Origin: Sphingomonadaceae bacterium
GTDB lineage: Bacteria > Pseudomonadota > Alphaproteobacteria > Sphingomonadales > Sphingomonadaceae
Direction of reading: 5' to 3'
DNA length: 64,000 bases
Assembly: GCA_025359445.1 (NCBI GenBank)
Contig: JANYGB010000034.1
Location: 1-64,000 of the forward strand
Shown here one piece after another: positions 16,279-24,408 of this stretch. Within the stretch, counting starts at the first letter, position 1. The number at the start of each line of letters is the position of its first letter. The notes under the pieces are model-generated. The model was not told where the DNA came from. It worked only from the letters and a program-made list of their open reading frames with translations, and did not search any database. The translations under genes were made by a program, and so were the position numbers.

Positions 16279-16293
16279 TGCGAATCGTTCGCA
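16279..16293 (-). promoter_or_regulatory. Candidate Fur box upstream of the siderophore receptor
   Basis: TGCGAA-TCG-TTCGCA forms a 6-bp inverted repeat 47 bases before the receptor start codon, with a further half-site AATTCGCAA near 16253. The sequence is close to the TTGCGAAT-type palindromes seen upstream of iron-uptake receptors in Proteobacteria. Iron repression by Fur is inferred from this and from the gene type. Confidence 0.6.
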
Positions 16294-16366
16294 CTTACAA
16301 GCGGTGATTTGCGATTTGCGGGATTTGTCTCTAGTCCGCCGCGAGGCTCAGCAGACAAGGACGATC

Positions 16367-16711
16367 ATGAAAGCGACGATCTGGCACAACCCCGCTTGCG
16401 GCACTTCGCGCAAGACCCTCGCGATCCTAGAGGAAACGCCGGGCGTGGAGCTGACGGTGACCGAGTACCTCAGCCATCCGCCCAGCGCCGCCAAGCTCGC
16501 CCAGCTTTACCGCGACGCCGGGCTGACCCCGCAGCAAGGTCTACGGCTGCGCGGCACCGATGCGGCCGAACGCGGCTTGCCCGGTGCCACCGACGCTACG
16601 GTGCTGGCCGCGATGCAGGCCGAACCGAAACTGATCGAGCGGCCCCTGGTGGAAACCGGCAAAGGTGTGCGGCTGTGCCGCCCGCAAGACGTGGTGCGCG
16701 AGATCCTCTAA
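16367..16711 (+). CDS. arsC: ArsC-like arsenate reductase (glutaredoxin type)
   Basis: The ATG at 16367 follows AAGGA at six bases and gives 114 aa, the usual size. The N-terminus IWHNPACGTSRKTLAIL contains the single reactive cysteine in the NPxCGTSR motif. The conserved later motifs are EYLSHPPS, the arginine in GLRLRGTDAAE, and ERPLVETGKGVRLCRP. The family reduces arsenate with glutathione/glutaredoxin. No arsenite pump or ArsR lies beside it, so it could also be a housekeeping YfgD-like member. It is divergent from the siderophore receptor, with the Fur-like box lying between them. Confidence 0.85.
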   Translation: MKATIWHNPACGTSRKTLAILEETPGVELTVTEYLSHPPSAAKLAQLYRDAGLTPQQGLRLRGTDAAERGLPGATDATVLAAMQAEPKLIERPLVETGKGVRLCRPQDVVREIL

Positions 16712-16756
16712 GGGACCGCGCCTACGCGATGGGCCGGATGTAGGAAAGTGCCGAGA

Positions 16757-18151
16757 TCAGCCAGATTGGCCATCTTGATCCATCAGTGCGGCATCGCTGG
16801 TCATGCCCTTGATCCCCAGCACGATCACCGCGCCGCATAGCGCCAGGATCGTGCCGAACCCGACCCACGGATTATGCCCGTAGAGCCACACGCCGATCGC
16901 GGGCGCGACAATGTAGCCCGCGCCATTGACCGAGGCGACGATCCCGGCTGACTGGCCTTGCTCGGCGCGGCTCATCGCCAGCGACGCGCCGGCAGTAAAG
17001 CCAGGGCGGAACATCCCGAAGCCGAGCGAGAGCACCGCAAAGCTGACGGTGATAGCGTGCAAGGTGGTGGCCACGGACAACGCGGCGACTCCCGCTGCGC
17101 CGATTGAGATGCCCCACAGACACGAGGCGCGCGGGCCCAGCTTGAGGGTGGGGATCACCCCCCATTGCGCAAACAGCGTCGCCGCCGCGCCGGCAAACAT
17201 CACCACCGCGATGTTCTGCGCGCCAGCGCCGGGATCGCCGCGCAGCCCGAGCCGGTCGAGCACGAGAAACCCGACCAGCCCCATGGTCGCCGCCTGGGCG
17301 TGGCCGCCAAGCAGCCCGGCAATCATCCATGGGCGCAGCCGCTGGTCGAACCAGCTGACTTTGGCGACATCGCCGAACAAGGTTGGCTCGGCCGCATCAT
17401 CTTCGCTCGGGCGGGGCTGCGAATCGGAACTGGCACTGAACGGCGCCGCGATCACGTCGCCGCGCGCGGCATAGGCGGGCGAATCGTCGGGCAGGCGCAG
17501 CCGCAAGGCGATCAGCACGACGATCGCGATCGCAGTAAACCCCGCGAACGGCCCGACCAGTCCGATCCCGGGCAGGATGAAGAACGGCGCCAGCGTTGGG
17601 CCAACGATGGTGCCGAGGCCAAAACTGGAGGAGATCAGCGACAGCGCCTTGGTCCGCTCCTCGCGGCTGGTCCGGCTCGCGACATAGGCTTGCACTGCGG
17701 GCGGCGCGGCCGAGCCGAACCCGCCGTAAAGCGAGCGGAACAGCGCGAAAGTCAGCAGCGTGCCGATCCCGGAGAGATAGCCGTTGAGCCCGAACCACAG
17801 CGCCAGCCCGCACAGGCTGAAGCTGGCGATGAAGCCCATTAGCCCGATTGCCATCATTTCCTTGCGCCCGCGCTGGTCCGATTTGCGCGCCCATACCGGG
17901 GCGCAGATCATCCACAGCAGCGCCGACCAGGTGTAAGCGAGCGAGATCCAGAAATCGTGGACGTGCAGCGCGGTGCCGATCGAGGGCATGACCGATTGCA
18001 TCGCGGTGTTGCCCGCCGCGGTAACCAGGCTGACGGTGAACAACAACGCGACCCGCCCGCGCGGCAAGTGCGCGGTGGTGCCTGACAGGTGTGGGGCGGC
18101 TGAATCCATCGGTTCGTCGCTAGTCCTCTCGCTCTTGCCTTGCAATGGCAT
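16757..18151 (-). CDS. MFS transporter
   Basis: A 464-aa protein with 12 predicted membrane segments and the major-facilitator loop signature ARKSDQRGRKEMMAIG between segments 2 and 3. A hydrophilic central loop (around SASSDSQPRPSEDD) splits the two halves of six segments, as usual for the family. SLYGGFGSAAPPAVQAY and FGLGTIVGPTLAP follow the typical drug/metabolite exporter pattern. Two starts are possible (18151 and an ATG at 18109); neither has a good ribosome site. It is probably a proton-coupled exporter in the inner membrane; substrate unknown. It diverges from the methyltransferase gene at 18203. Confidence 0.88.
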   Translation of the reverse strand: MPLQGKSERTSDEPMDSAAPHLSGTTAHLPRGRVALLFTVSLVTAAGNTAMQSVMPSIGTALHVHDFWISLAYTWSALLWMICAPVWARKSDQRGRKEMMAIGLMGFIASFSLCGLALWFGLNGYLSGIGTLLTFALFRSLYGGFGSAAPPAVQAYVASRTSREERTKALSLISSSFGLGTIVGPTLAPFFILPGIGLVGPFAGFTAIAIVVLIALRLRLPDDSPAYAARGDVIAAPFSASSDSQPRPSEDDAAEPTLFGDVAKVSWFDQRLRPWMIAGLLGGHAQAATMGLVGFLVLDRLGLRGDPGAGAQNIAVVMFAGAAATLFAQWGVIPTLKLGPRASCLWGISIGAAGVAALSVATTLHAITVSFAVLSLGFGMFRPGFTAGASLAMSRAEQGQSAGIVASVNGAGYIVAPAIGVWLYGHNPWVGFGTILALCGAVIVLGIKGMTSDAALMDQDGQSG

Positions 18152-18202
18152 GGCGAATTTGGGAAGGGCGGGAACTTCCCGAAGTCAGGACCATTTACCA
18201 AC

Positions 18203-18829
18203 ATGACCACTTCCGAGCTCGCCCAACGATCATTGGGCAACCGCGCGAAGCGCCGGATCATGCGGGCCATGGGTCCGTGGGGAGTGTTCCTGCAGGGGTT
18301 TATGGAACACCCGGTGATGGTCGGCTCGATCATCCCCTCGTCGCGCTTCACCATCACGAAAATGCTCGCCCCGGTAAAATGGAACGAGTGCAAGCTGTTC
18401 GTCGAATACGGCCCCGGGGTCGGCACTTTCTGCCACCCGGTGCTCGACCGGCTGCCGCGCGACGGCATGCTGATCGTGATCGACACCAACCCGCTGTTCA
18501 TCGATTACCTGAAGGCGACGATCACCGACAGCCGGTTCGTGCCGGTGCTCGGCTCAGCCTCAGATGTCGAGGCGATCGTCCGCGCGCACGGGCACGACCA
18601 TGCCGATTATGTGCTGTCCGGCCTGCCGTTCTCGACCTTGCCCGACAAGGTTGGCCCGGCCATCGCCGCCGCAACCTATCGCGTGCTGCGCCCCGGCGGG
18701 GCGTTTTTGGTCTATCAGTTCAGCGCCAAGGCGCGCGATTTCATGGCCAAGCACTTCAAGCACATCGATGCCGCTTACGAGCCGCTTAACGTGCTGCCGT
18801 GCAAGTTGTTCTGGGGCTGGAAAGACTGA
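18203..18829 (+). CDS. Class I SAM-dependent methyltransferase, phospholipid N-methyltransferase (PmtA)-like
   Basis: The ATG at 18203 begins a 208-aa protein; the track start at 18140 runs into the MFS gene region. MEHPVMVGSIIPSSRF near the N-terminus and the SAM-binding motif FVEYGPGVGTFCHPVL, then IVIDTNPLFIDYL, followed by YVLSGLPFSTLP in motif IV, are features of the Rhodobacter-type PmtA/KsgA-like group, which methylates phosphatidylethanolamine towards phosphatidylcholine. The late motif VLRPGGAFLVYQFS is the usual post-IV segment. The substrate is inferred from the family pattern only; the gene stands alone between divergent and convergent neighbours. Confidence 0.75.
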   Translation: MTTSELAQRSLGNRAKRRIMRAMGPWGVFLQGFMEHPVMVGSIIPSSRFTITKMLAPVKWNECKLFVEYGPGVGTFCHPVLDRLPRDGMLIVIDTNPLFIDYLKATITDSRFVPVLGSASDVEAIVRAHGHDHADYVLSGLPFSTLPDKVGPAIAAATYRVLRPGGAFLVYQFSAKARDFMAKHFKHIDAAYEPLNVLPCKLFWGWKD

Positions 18830-18832
18830 ACT

Positions 18833-19540
18833 TTATTCGAAGGCTTCAGCAGTAAGTTCGGCTGACGAAGGCGAAAGCTGGTTGTAGATCGCGGTGGTCA
18901 GCGTGACCATATAGAGGCCGACCGTCAGCCCGATTACAATCATCGCGATAAAGAACCCGATCGACGCCATCGGACTTGCCAGCGTTCCGGGGCCTGGCAT
19001 CCCGACGGTGACCAGGAACACCACGAAATAGACCGCGATCATCGCAATCAGCACGAGCGCCCAAATCAACGCAACCTTGACCGAATTGCCCGCGGTCAGT
19101 TTCCAGGCCCGGCCGATCGCGGCGAACGGATTGCGCACTTCATCGATGGCAATAATCGGCAGCAGCAGGCTGAACCGCGCGAACAGGTAAAAGAACGCCA
19201 GCAGCATCATCAGCCCGAGCAGAAACGACACCGCCGCGGACTGGGTCGCCGCAATCAGTCCGGCAAAGATCAGACCAATGACGAAACCGCCGCCGATCCC
19301 GGCAATCATGTAGAGCAAAAGGACCCCCAGCATTGGCAAAGCGCCGCGCAGTCCGGCGCCGAGCGCGACCGCAAACGTATCGTCAGCGCGTCCGGTACTC
19401 GCCCGCGATAGCGCGATCTGCTGGGCGAAAATCACCAGGAAATAGAGGATGTAGAAAATGAAGATCGAGAACCCCATGCCGGCCAACGGGTTTTGTCCGG
19501 GAGTCAGCGTGCCGCCCGCGCCCAGCGACATCCGCATCAT
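18833..19540 (-). CDS. Membrane protein, downstream part of a split gene (glycerophosphodiesterase membrane-domain-like)
   Basis: A 235-aa hydrophobic protein starting MMRMSLGAG with about five to six membrane segments (FIFYILYFLVIF, LGVLLLYMIAGIGGGFVIGLIF, FLLGLMMLLAFFYLF, ALIWALVLIAMIAVYFVVFL, FFIAMIVIGLTVGLYMV). NPFAAIGRAWKLTAGN matches the position of NPVYALRRSFFATKG in the next gene upstream, so the two are paralogues. Its ATG overlaps the stop of the 47-aa reading frame before it by four bases (ATGA). The two frames together would make one protein of normal length, so this is either a frameshifted gene or a coupled pair. The track start at 19720 lies in the wrong frame for the N-terminus. 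Confidence 0.65.
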   Translation of the reverse strand: MMRMSLGAGGTLTPGQNPLAGMGFSIFIFYILYFLVIFAQQIALSRASTGRADDTFAVALGAGLRGALPMLGVLLLYMIAGIGGGFVIGLIFAGLIAATQSAAVSFLLGLMMLLAFFYLFARFSLLLPIIAIDEVRNPFAAIGRAWKLTAGNSVKVALIWALVLIAMIAVYFVVFLVTVGMPGPGTLASPMASIGFFIAMIVIGLTVGLYMVTLTTAIYNQLSPSSAELTAEAFE

Positions 19541-19680
19541 CGAAAGAACACGCCGCCAAAGGCCGCGATCACCGCGATGATGCCGACAAAGAACGTCAGC
19601 CAGATCCCGACCAACATCCCAAAGCGCGCGCCGAGTAGCTGAAAGGCCTCGGTGAAAGCCCGCGATGCGCTGAACTGCAT
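19537..19680 (-). CDS. Membrane protein, upstream part of the split gene (47 aa)
   Basis: The ATG at 19680 has GGGGGG seven to eight bases upstream and opens a 47-residue frame: an amphipathic start (MQFSASRAFTEAFQLLGARF) followed by one membrane segment (GMLVGIWLTFFVGIIAVIAAFGG) and then FFR and TGA. The N-terminal pattern, a short helix and a first membrane segment, is what the beginning of the downstream protein should look like. A one-base change before the stop would join both frames. It is too short for independent annotation by the track in this form and may be missed by gene callers. Confidence 0.55.
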   Translation of the reverse strand: MQFSASRAFTEAFQLLGARFGMLVGIWLTFFVGIIAVIAAFGGVFFR

Positions 19681-19747
19681 GATAAATCCCCCCAATTTCC
19701 CCAAGGAGCATCCTGCGCAAAGCCGGCGGCGATGTCCAGCCGGGAAA

Positions 19748-20617
19748 TTATCCGGCCCGCCCGCCAACCTGGCCGCCAACCTGCCGGTAGCTCGCGGCGA
19801 TCACCGCGACGAAGGTTGCGGCGAGCGCGGCTTGCACAAAACAGGCAATCAGCGCGCCGACCAACTCTCCGCCCGCCGCTCCGGCGACAAGCGTGGTCAC
19901 CAGCACCACTGCGGCAGTGATTAACCAGCCGACGATGCGGAACGCGACGAAAATCAGCAGGATGAACACCAGCAATTGCCAGCCGATCCCCTTGGTTGCG
20001 AAGAACGAGCGGCGCAGCGCGTAAACCGGGTTGCGCTCACCGCTGAGCGATACCGCCGGGCCAATAAAGGCGAACCGCACCATCATATAGAGGATGACCA
20101 CGGTGCCGATGACCGCCGCCAACTGGGTGAGCGCAAGCGACCCGGACAGGCCGATCAGGACCACCGGGATTAATCCGGTCAGAAACGCCAGCGCCAGCCC
20201 GCCCAGCAGTGCCACCAGGAAACTGGGCGCACCGCGCGCGGCTTGGCGCATCGCTTCGCGCACGGTCGGCCGCGCCGGATCGCCGAGCAGCGCCAAGGCC
20301 GCCAGCATCCCGATGAACTGCACCGCCACCACGGCGACCACCGGCAGCCAGTTCGCATCGAAATAGAGCCCCAGCCTGGTCAGCAACTGCTCGGGCGTTT
20401 GCCCGCTCACCGGCTCGGGCACTGGCGCGAGCATCTGCAGCGCAAAGTTGGGCAGCACCGAGAACACCCCCAGCACCGCCAGCAGCACATCGCGGTTGGC
20501 GAGCAGCGCGCCGGTCGCCTCGTCCCAGATCTTCATCGTATCAAAGCGCGGCCGGGCGCGGCGTTCAACTGGCGGGTGGGGCGGCGGGGGCGAGGCGGGC
20601 TGGAAGGGATTGCTCAT
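19748..20617 (-). CDS. Membrane protein, glycerophosphoryl diester phosphodiesterase membrane-domain-like
   Basis: The ATG at 20617 gives 289 aa, with a proline-rich cytoplasmic N-terminus (ASPPPPHPPVERRARP) and six hydrophobic segments. KIWDEATGALLANRDVLLAV resembles the start of the membrane domain found in some glycerophosphodiester phosphodiesterases, where a helix precedes the first segment. No catalytic phosphodiesterase domain is present. It lies 67 bases before the split paralogue on the same strand, so they are probably co-transcribed and may work together in the membrane. A second ATG (MKIWDEA) is a possible alternative start. Confidence 0.6.
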   Translation of the reverse strand: MSNPFQPASPPPPHPPVERRARPRFDTMKIWDEATGALLANRDVLLAVLGVFSVLPNFALQMLAPVPEPVSGQTPEQLLTRLGLYFDANWLPVVAVVAVQFIGMLAALALLGDPARPTVREAMRQAARGAPSFLVALLGGLALAFLTGLIPVVLIGLSGSLALTQLAAVIGTVVILYMMVRFAFIGPAVSLSGERNPVYALRRSFFATKGIGWQLLVFILLIFVAFRIVGWLITAAVVLVTTLVAGAAGGELVGALIACFVQAALAATFVAVIAASYRQVGGQVGGRAG

Positions 20618-20660
20618 GCCCCCTTGATAACCACAGCATTTGCCGCCACGCAAATTATCG

Positions 20661-21335
20661 ATGCCCCAGAGCCTGCCTGCTGACCTCGAATGGCGCTGCG
20701 ATAGCGCCCCGGTGCCGTACCGCGCCGCACTTCAGGACATGACCGCACGCAACGCCGCGATCGCAGAGGGCACTGCGCAAGAGCTGATCTGGTTGCTCGA
20801 GCATCCGCCGGTTTACACCGCCGGGACCAGCTCCAATCCCGCCGAAATGCTCGATCCCCAGTTCGAAGTGGTCGAAGCCGGACGCGGCGGGCGCTATACC
20901 TATCACGGCCCGGGCCAGCGGATCGGTTACGTCCTCCTCGATCTCAAACGCCGCGCGCGCGATGTGCGCGGCTTCGTGCATGCGATGGAGGGCTGGGTGA
21001 TCGACACGCTCGGCGATTTCGGCGTGGAAAGCTGGCGCGCAGCCGGACGGATCGGGATCTGGACCACCGATATCGACGGGCGCGAGGCCAAGATCGGCGC
21101 AATCGGGGTGCGCATCCGCCGCTGGGTGACGATGCACGGCTTTTCGGTCAACTTGTCGCCCGATCTGTCGCATTTCGCGGGCATTGTTCCATGCGGGATC
21201 GAACTCTTCGGAGTGACCAGTCTCGAACGCCTCGGGATTGCGGTTGATTCGGCTGCATGGGATGCGGCACTACAGGCGCGCGCTGCGAGCTTCCTCGCCG
21301 CGCTCGAGCGCCCTTGCGGCGAGGAGGCTGCGTAA
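20661..21335 (+). CDS. lipB: Octanoyltransferase LipB
   Basis: A 224-aa protein starting at the ATG at 20661. LipB moves octanoyl groups from acyl carrier protein to lipoyl domains of the 2-oxoacid dehydrogenases and the glycine cleavage system. The family signature is complete: [28 protein letters not shown], the catalytic lysine in [11 protein letters not shown] and the acyl-accepting cysteine in GIVPCGI. The length is normal. Its TAA overlaps the ATG of the following lipoprotein gene by one base. LipA is not in the window. Confidence 0.96.
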   Translation: MPQSLPADLEWRCDSAPVPYRAALQDMTARNAAIAEGTAQELIWLLEHPPVYTAGTSSNPAEMLDPQFEVVEAGRGGRYTYHGPGQRIGYVLLDLKRRARDVRGFVHAMEGWVIDTLGDFGVESWRAAGRIGIWTTDIDGREAKIGAIGVRIRRWVTMHGFSVNLSPDLSHFAGIVPCGIELFGVTSLERLGIAVDSAAWDAALQARAASFLAALERPCGEEAA

Positions 21336-21649
21336 TGAAGCTTGGTTTGATCGTGGCTGTGGGCTTGATCGCACTCGCCGGCTGCAAAGGCGAACCCAAG
21401 AAGGACGCGGGCGCTGGCACCGCCCAAGGCGAGGTGTTGCCAGGTTCAACCAGCGACGCGATGCTGCCGCTCGATACGGTCAAATCGCAAGCCCCGCTCG
21501 CGCCCAAGAGCGAGGGCGGCGAAGCTGGCGATACGAAGGGCGCGAAGGCGGGGAAAGCCGGGGCGAAGCCCAGCGCTGCGGCGACTGATCAGGCGGCGGT
21601 TGCGCCCGAGCCCGGCCCCAGCGCAGCGGATGCGCCCGCGCCGGACTAA
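21335..21649 (+). CDS. Small lipoprotein, Ala/Lys/Pro-rich
   Basis: A 104-aa protein whose ATG overlaps the lipB stop (TAATG) and has GAGGAGG eight bases before it. The lipobox LIALAGC marks signal peptidase II cleavage and lipidation at Cys17. The rest is low-complexity (repeats of KAGKAGAKP, APEPGPSAADAPAPD) with no recognisable domain, so it is probably an unstructured tether in the periplasm. Translation appears coupled to lipB. Function unknown. Confidence 0.75.
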   Translation: MKLGLIVAVGLIALAGCKGEPKKDAGAGTAQGEVLPGSTSDAMLPLDTVKSQAPLAPKSEGGEAGDTKGAKAGKAGAKPSAAATDQAAVAPEPGPSAADAPAPD

Positions 21650-22356
21650 TGCACCAATAGCCCGGCCGGCCGAAGGCCGCCGGGGTGGACAAGGGACTGA
21701 AGACCGGCGCGGGGTTGCCGCATTTTGTGCCCGGACTCGGCGGCGCTGGTTGTAGGCTACTATAACGCGCCGAGATTTGATGCCGCCAGCCGATGTCCCC
21801 CCTCCAGCAAAAACGCGGCGGAGTGAGGCGCAAACGTGGCGGACCTGCTTGGCGAACGTTCGGCTTGTAATGCCGGGACGCCCGCGCCGGTCGTCTCCCG
21901 CGCCTGATTGCCCGAAGGCGATCATCGCGGGATGGTCCATCCGATCAGGCTGCAGCCACACCGGACGATTCGGTGGGTAAGCTTTTCGGCTATGTGTAGG
22001 AAAGTGAAAACTGCGCGACCTCCGTTCGTGTCGAGCGAAGTCGAGGCACCGGCCGAGCGAAGCCGAGGGGGCCCGCGCTAGAGTAAGTTTCCATAAATCA
22101 GAACCGTCATCCCGGCGGAGGCCGGGACCCAGTCCAAACAAGAACAACGACGCTTTGCGGTTTCACTTTCAGAAGTGCTGGGTCCCGGCCTCCGCCGGGA
22201 TGACGAGTGGTTTAGAAACTACGGATCCGCTCGAGAGGTTCTCGGCTGCGCTCGAACCGACCCCTCGACTTCGGCCTTCGGCCGAAGTTTATCCTGAACG
22301 CGGCTGCTCAGCCGCAAGCCGAAGGGCTCGAGGCGAACGGGCCGGGCTGGAACGCC
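21650..22356. other. Non-coding, repeat-rich gap of about 700 bases
   Basis: No credible gene was found; the 233-aa ORF on the minus strand (21446-22147) overlaps the lipoprotein gene and has no family features. The stretch holds a short palindrome near 21660 (CCGGCCGGCCGAAGGCCG), the repeat-like GTTCGTGTCGAGCGAAGTCGAG near 22026, a perfect 28-bp inverted repeat at 22105-22205, and near 22260 further repeat-like text (CCCTCGACTTCGGCCTTCGG, then TTTATCCTGAACGCGGCT). These are typical clutter of sphingomonad intergenic DNA. It is the longest gap in the window. Confidence 0.7.
22105..22205. repeat. Long inverted repeat with perfect 28-bp arms
   Basis: CGTCATCCCGGCGGAGGCCG and on to GGGACCCAG is exactly complementary to CTGGGTCCCGGCCTCCGCCG and on to GGATGACG, with a 45-base loop. 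It lies alone in the repeat-rich gap. It is similar in design to, but different in sequence from, the elements at 14073 and 41837. Confidence 0.9.
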
Positions 22357-23241
22357 CTACTCCTCCAACCCCAGCACCCGCAGCGCCAGCTTGTAATGCG
22401 GCATGTCGATCATCCGGCGGTCGATCTGCAGCGCGCCTGCGCCCGGGTTGGCCTTGAATGCCGCAACGATTGCGCGGGCTTCGCCCAGTTCTTCTTCGCT
22501 GGGCGTAAACGCCGCGTTGATGATCTCGACTTGCGCGGGGTGGATCGCGAGCATTCCTGCAAAGCCATCGGCGCGGGCCTCTTCGGCGGCGCGTTTGAGG
22601 CCTTTGGTGTCGGCAAAATCGGCGTGGAGGGTGTCGATTGCCGTGACCCCGGCGGCGTGCGCGGTAAGCAGCGTTTGGGCGCGGGCGTAACGGAAGGTGT
22701 CGGTCCAGCGGCCGTCCTTGTCACGCTTGCGAGTCGCGCCCAGCGCGGCGGAGAGGTCTTCTGCGCCCCAGGTCAACCCGGCGAGCCGCGGCATGGCGGC
22801 ATCGGCATAGCGCGCAATCGTCAGCGCCGCCTGCGCGGTTTCGCTCACCAACGGCAGGATCTTGACCGAATTGGGGGCGAGCCCGCTGCGCCCTTCGAGC
22901 TCGTAAATCTCGGCCGCAAGCTGCTGGACCGATTCTGGCCCGGCGCTTTTGGGCAGCATGATCCCGTCGGGCGCGCCGGGCAGCACGGCGATCAGATCTT
23001 CGCGCCACTGGCGGCTGTCGAGCGCGTTGATCCGCACCCACCGGCCCTGCCGCTTGCCGTCCGTCACCTGCTGCCGGTGCGCCGTGAGCCATGACCCCGC
23101 CATCGCCCGCGCCGCCGCCTTGTTTTCCGCCGCGACCGAATCCTCAAGATCGAGGATCAGCACATCGGCTCCGGTCGCAATGGCCTTGCCGAGCTTCTTT
23201 TCGCTGTCCCCCGGGACAAACAACCATGACCGCACTGGCAT
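22357..23241 (-). CDS. HpcH/HpaI-family CoA ester lyase (CitE-like)
   Basis: A 294-aa TIM-barrel protein. RSWLFVPGDSEKKLGKA at the N-terminus, VLILDLEDSVA with the metal-binding acidic residues, RINALDSRQW with the CoA/acid-binding arginine, and LTWGAEDLSAALG are the defining motifs of CitE-like lyases. Members cleave malyl-, citramalyl- or related CoA esters; without citrate lyase alpha and gamma subunits nearby this is a stand-alone enzyme, perhaps a beta-methylmalyl- or citramalyl-CoA lyase. It starts 18 bases after the stop of the old yellow enzyme gene, so they form an operon. Confidence 0.9.
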   Translation of the reverse strand: MPVRSWLFVPGDSEKKLGKAIATGADVLILDLEDSVAAENKAAARAMAGSWLTAHRQQVTDGKRQGRWVRINALDSRQWREDLIAVLPGAPDGIMLPKSAGPESVQQLAAEIYELEGRSGLAPNSVKILPLVSETAQAALTIARYADAAMPRLAGLTWGAEDLSAALGATRKRDKDGRWTDTFRYARAQTLLTAHAAGVTAIDTLHADFADTKGLKRAAEEARADGFAGMLAIHPAQVEIINAAFTPSEEELGEARAIVAAFKANPGAGALQIDRRMIDMPHYKLALRVLGLEE

Positions 23242-23259
23242 TGCCTTTGCCTCTTCGCC

Positions 23260-24351
23260 TTAAGCCGGCACCAGCGCCGGGTAATCGATATAACCCTCTG
23301 GCCCGGGCAGATACCAGCTTTTCGGCACATTGGTGTTGGGCGCCCAGTCCGCGCCGACCTTGATCCGCTCGGCCAGGTCCGGGTTGGAGATATAGGGGCG
23401 GCCAAAACTGATCGCATCGCAGCGTCCGCTCGTCACGTCAGCGGCGGCCTGCTCTGCGCTGTAGTCCGAATTAAGCATCAGCGGGCCAGAGTAGATCGAG
23501 CGGATCAGGCCGTCCTGCTGCGGCACATCGGTCTGGCCGAAGGTGCCTTCGGGGCCGGGCTGGCGCAGTTCGACGAAGCTGACGCCGAGTTCCTGCACGA
23601 CACGCGCGGCCTCACCAAAGATGCTTTCCGGATCGGGATCGTCGCAGCCCTGCGACATGCCGTTGGGCGAAAGCCGGATCGAGACGCCGTCCGCGCCCCA
23701 CACTTCGATCAGCGCCTCGAGCACTTCGCGCATGAAACGGGTGCGGTTGGCCGGGCTGCCGCCATATTCATCGGTGCGCAGATTGGTCCCGGCGCGGAGG
23801 AACTGATCGACCAGATAGCCGTTCGCGCCGTGCAGCTGGACCCCGTCGAAGCCTGCTTCCTTGGCGTTGCGCGCGGCGTGGGCATAATCGCCGACGATCC
23901 GCGCGATGTCATCCAGTGTGGCGGCGCGGGCCTGCTCGTGCGGCTTGCGCCCGGTGGGGGTGTGCGCGTGATCGGGGGCGGTGGTGGCGCTGGCCGAAAC
24001 GCCCGGCTGGCCGCCGAGGAAATCTGGATGGACGATCCGCCCCATGTGCCACAGCTGCAGCACGATCTTGCCGCCTTCGGCATGGACCGCCTGCGTCACC
24101 GGCTTCCAGCCCTCAACTTGCGCGTCGCTCCAGATGCCGGGCGCTGCGGGCCAGCCCAGCCCTTCGACGCTGATCCCGGTCGCTTCGGAAATGATCAGGC
24201 CAGCCCCGGCGCGCTGGCGGTAATATTCCACCATCATGGCATTCGGGACCGATCCGGGTTCGGACCGGCCGCGGGTCAGCGGGGCCATGATAATGCGGTT
24301 TTTCGCGGTGAACGCGCCTAGCTGAAGCGGCTGGAACAGGACGTCGTGCAA
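23260..24351 (-). CDS. Old yellow enzyme family alkene reductase (NemA-like)
   Basis: A 363-aa FMN-dependent ene-reductase. The best start is an unusual TTG at 24351 with GGAG seven bases before it; the next in-frame ATGs fall after the conserved LFQPLQLGAFTAKNRIIMAPLTR and would remove it. LQLWHMGRIVHPDFLGGQ, FDGVQLHGANGYLVDQFL with the catalytic HGAN motif, and NLRTDEYGGSPANRTRF are standard. It uses NAD(P)H to reduce activated alkenes, nitro compounds or nitrate esters. It is followed by the CoA ester lyase in one operon and is divergent from an EamA transporter. Confidence 0.95.
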   Translation of the reverse strand: MHDVLFQPLQLGAFTAKNRIIMAPLTRGRSEPGSVPNAMMVEYYRQRAGAGLIISEATGISVEGLGWPAAPGIWSDAQVEGWKPVTQAVHAEGGKIVLQLWHMGRIVHPDFLGGQPGVSASATTAPDHAHTPTGRKPHEQARAATLDDIARIVGDYAHAARNAKEAGFDGVQLHGANGYLVDQFLRAGTNLRTDEYGGSPANRTRFMREVLEALIEVWGADGVSIRLSPNGMSQGCDDPDPESIFGEAARVVQELGVSFVELRQPGPEGTFGQTDVPQQDGLIRSIYSGPLMLNSDYSAEQAAADVTSGRCDAISFGRPYISNPDLAERIKVGADWAPNTNVPKSWYLPGPEGYIDYPALVPA

Positions 24352-24408
24352 GCGGGATCTCCATCACATTTCGTTTTGCAATCGGTTTGGTCCAGCTAAG
24401 GACTGCGC

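Noticed and set aside
21446-22147. 233-aa minus-strand ORF in the repeat-rich gap
   Set aside because: It overlaps the lipoprotein gene, has an Arg/Pro-rich shadow-type composition, runs through palindromic repeats and has no ribosome site or family motif.
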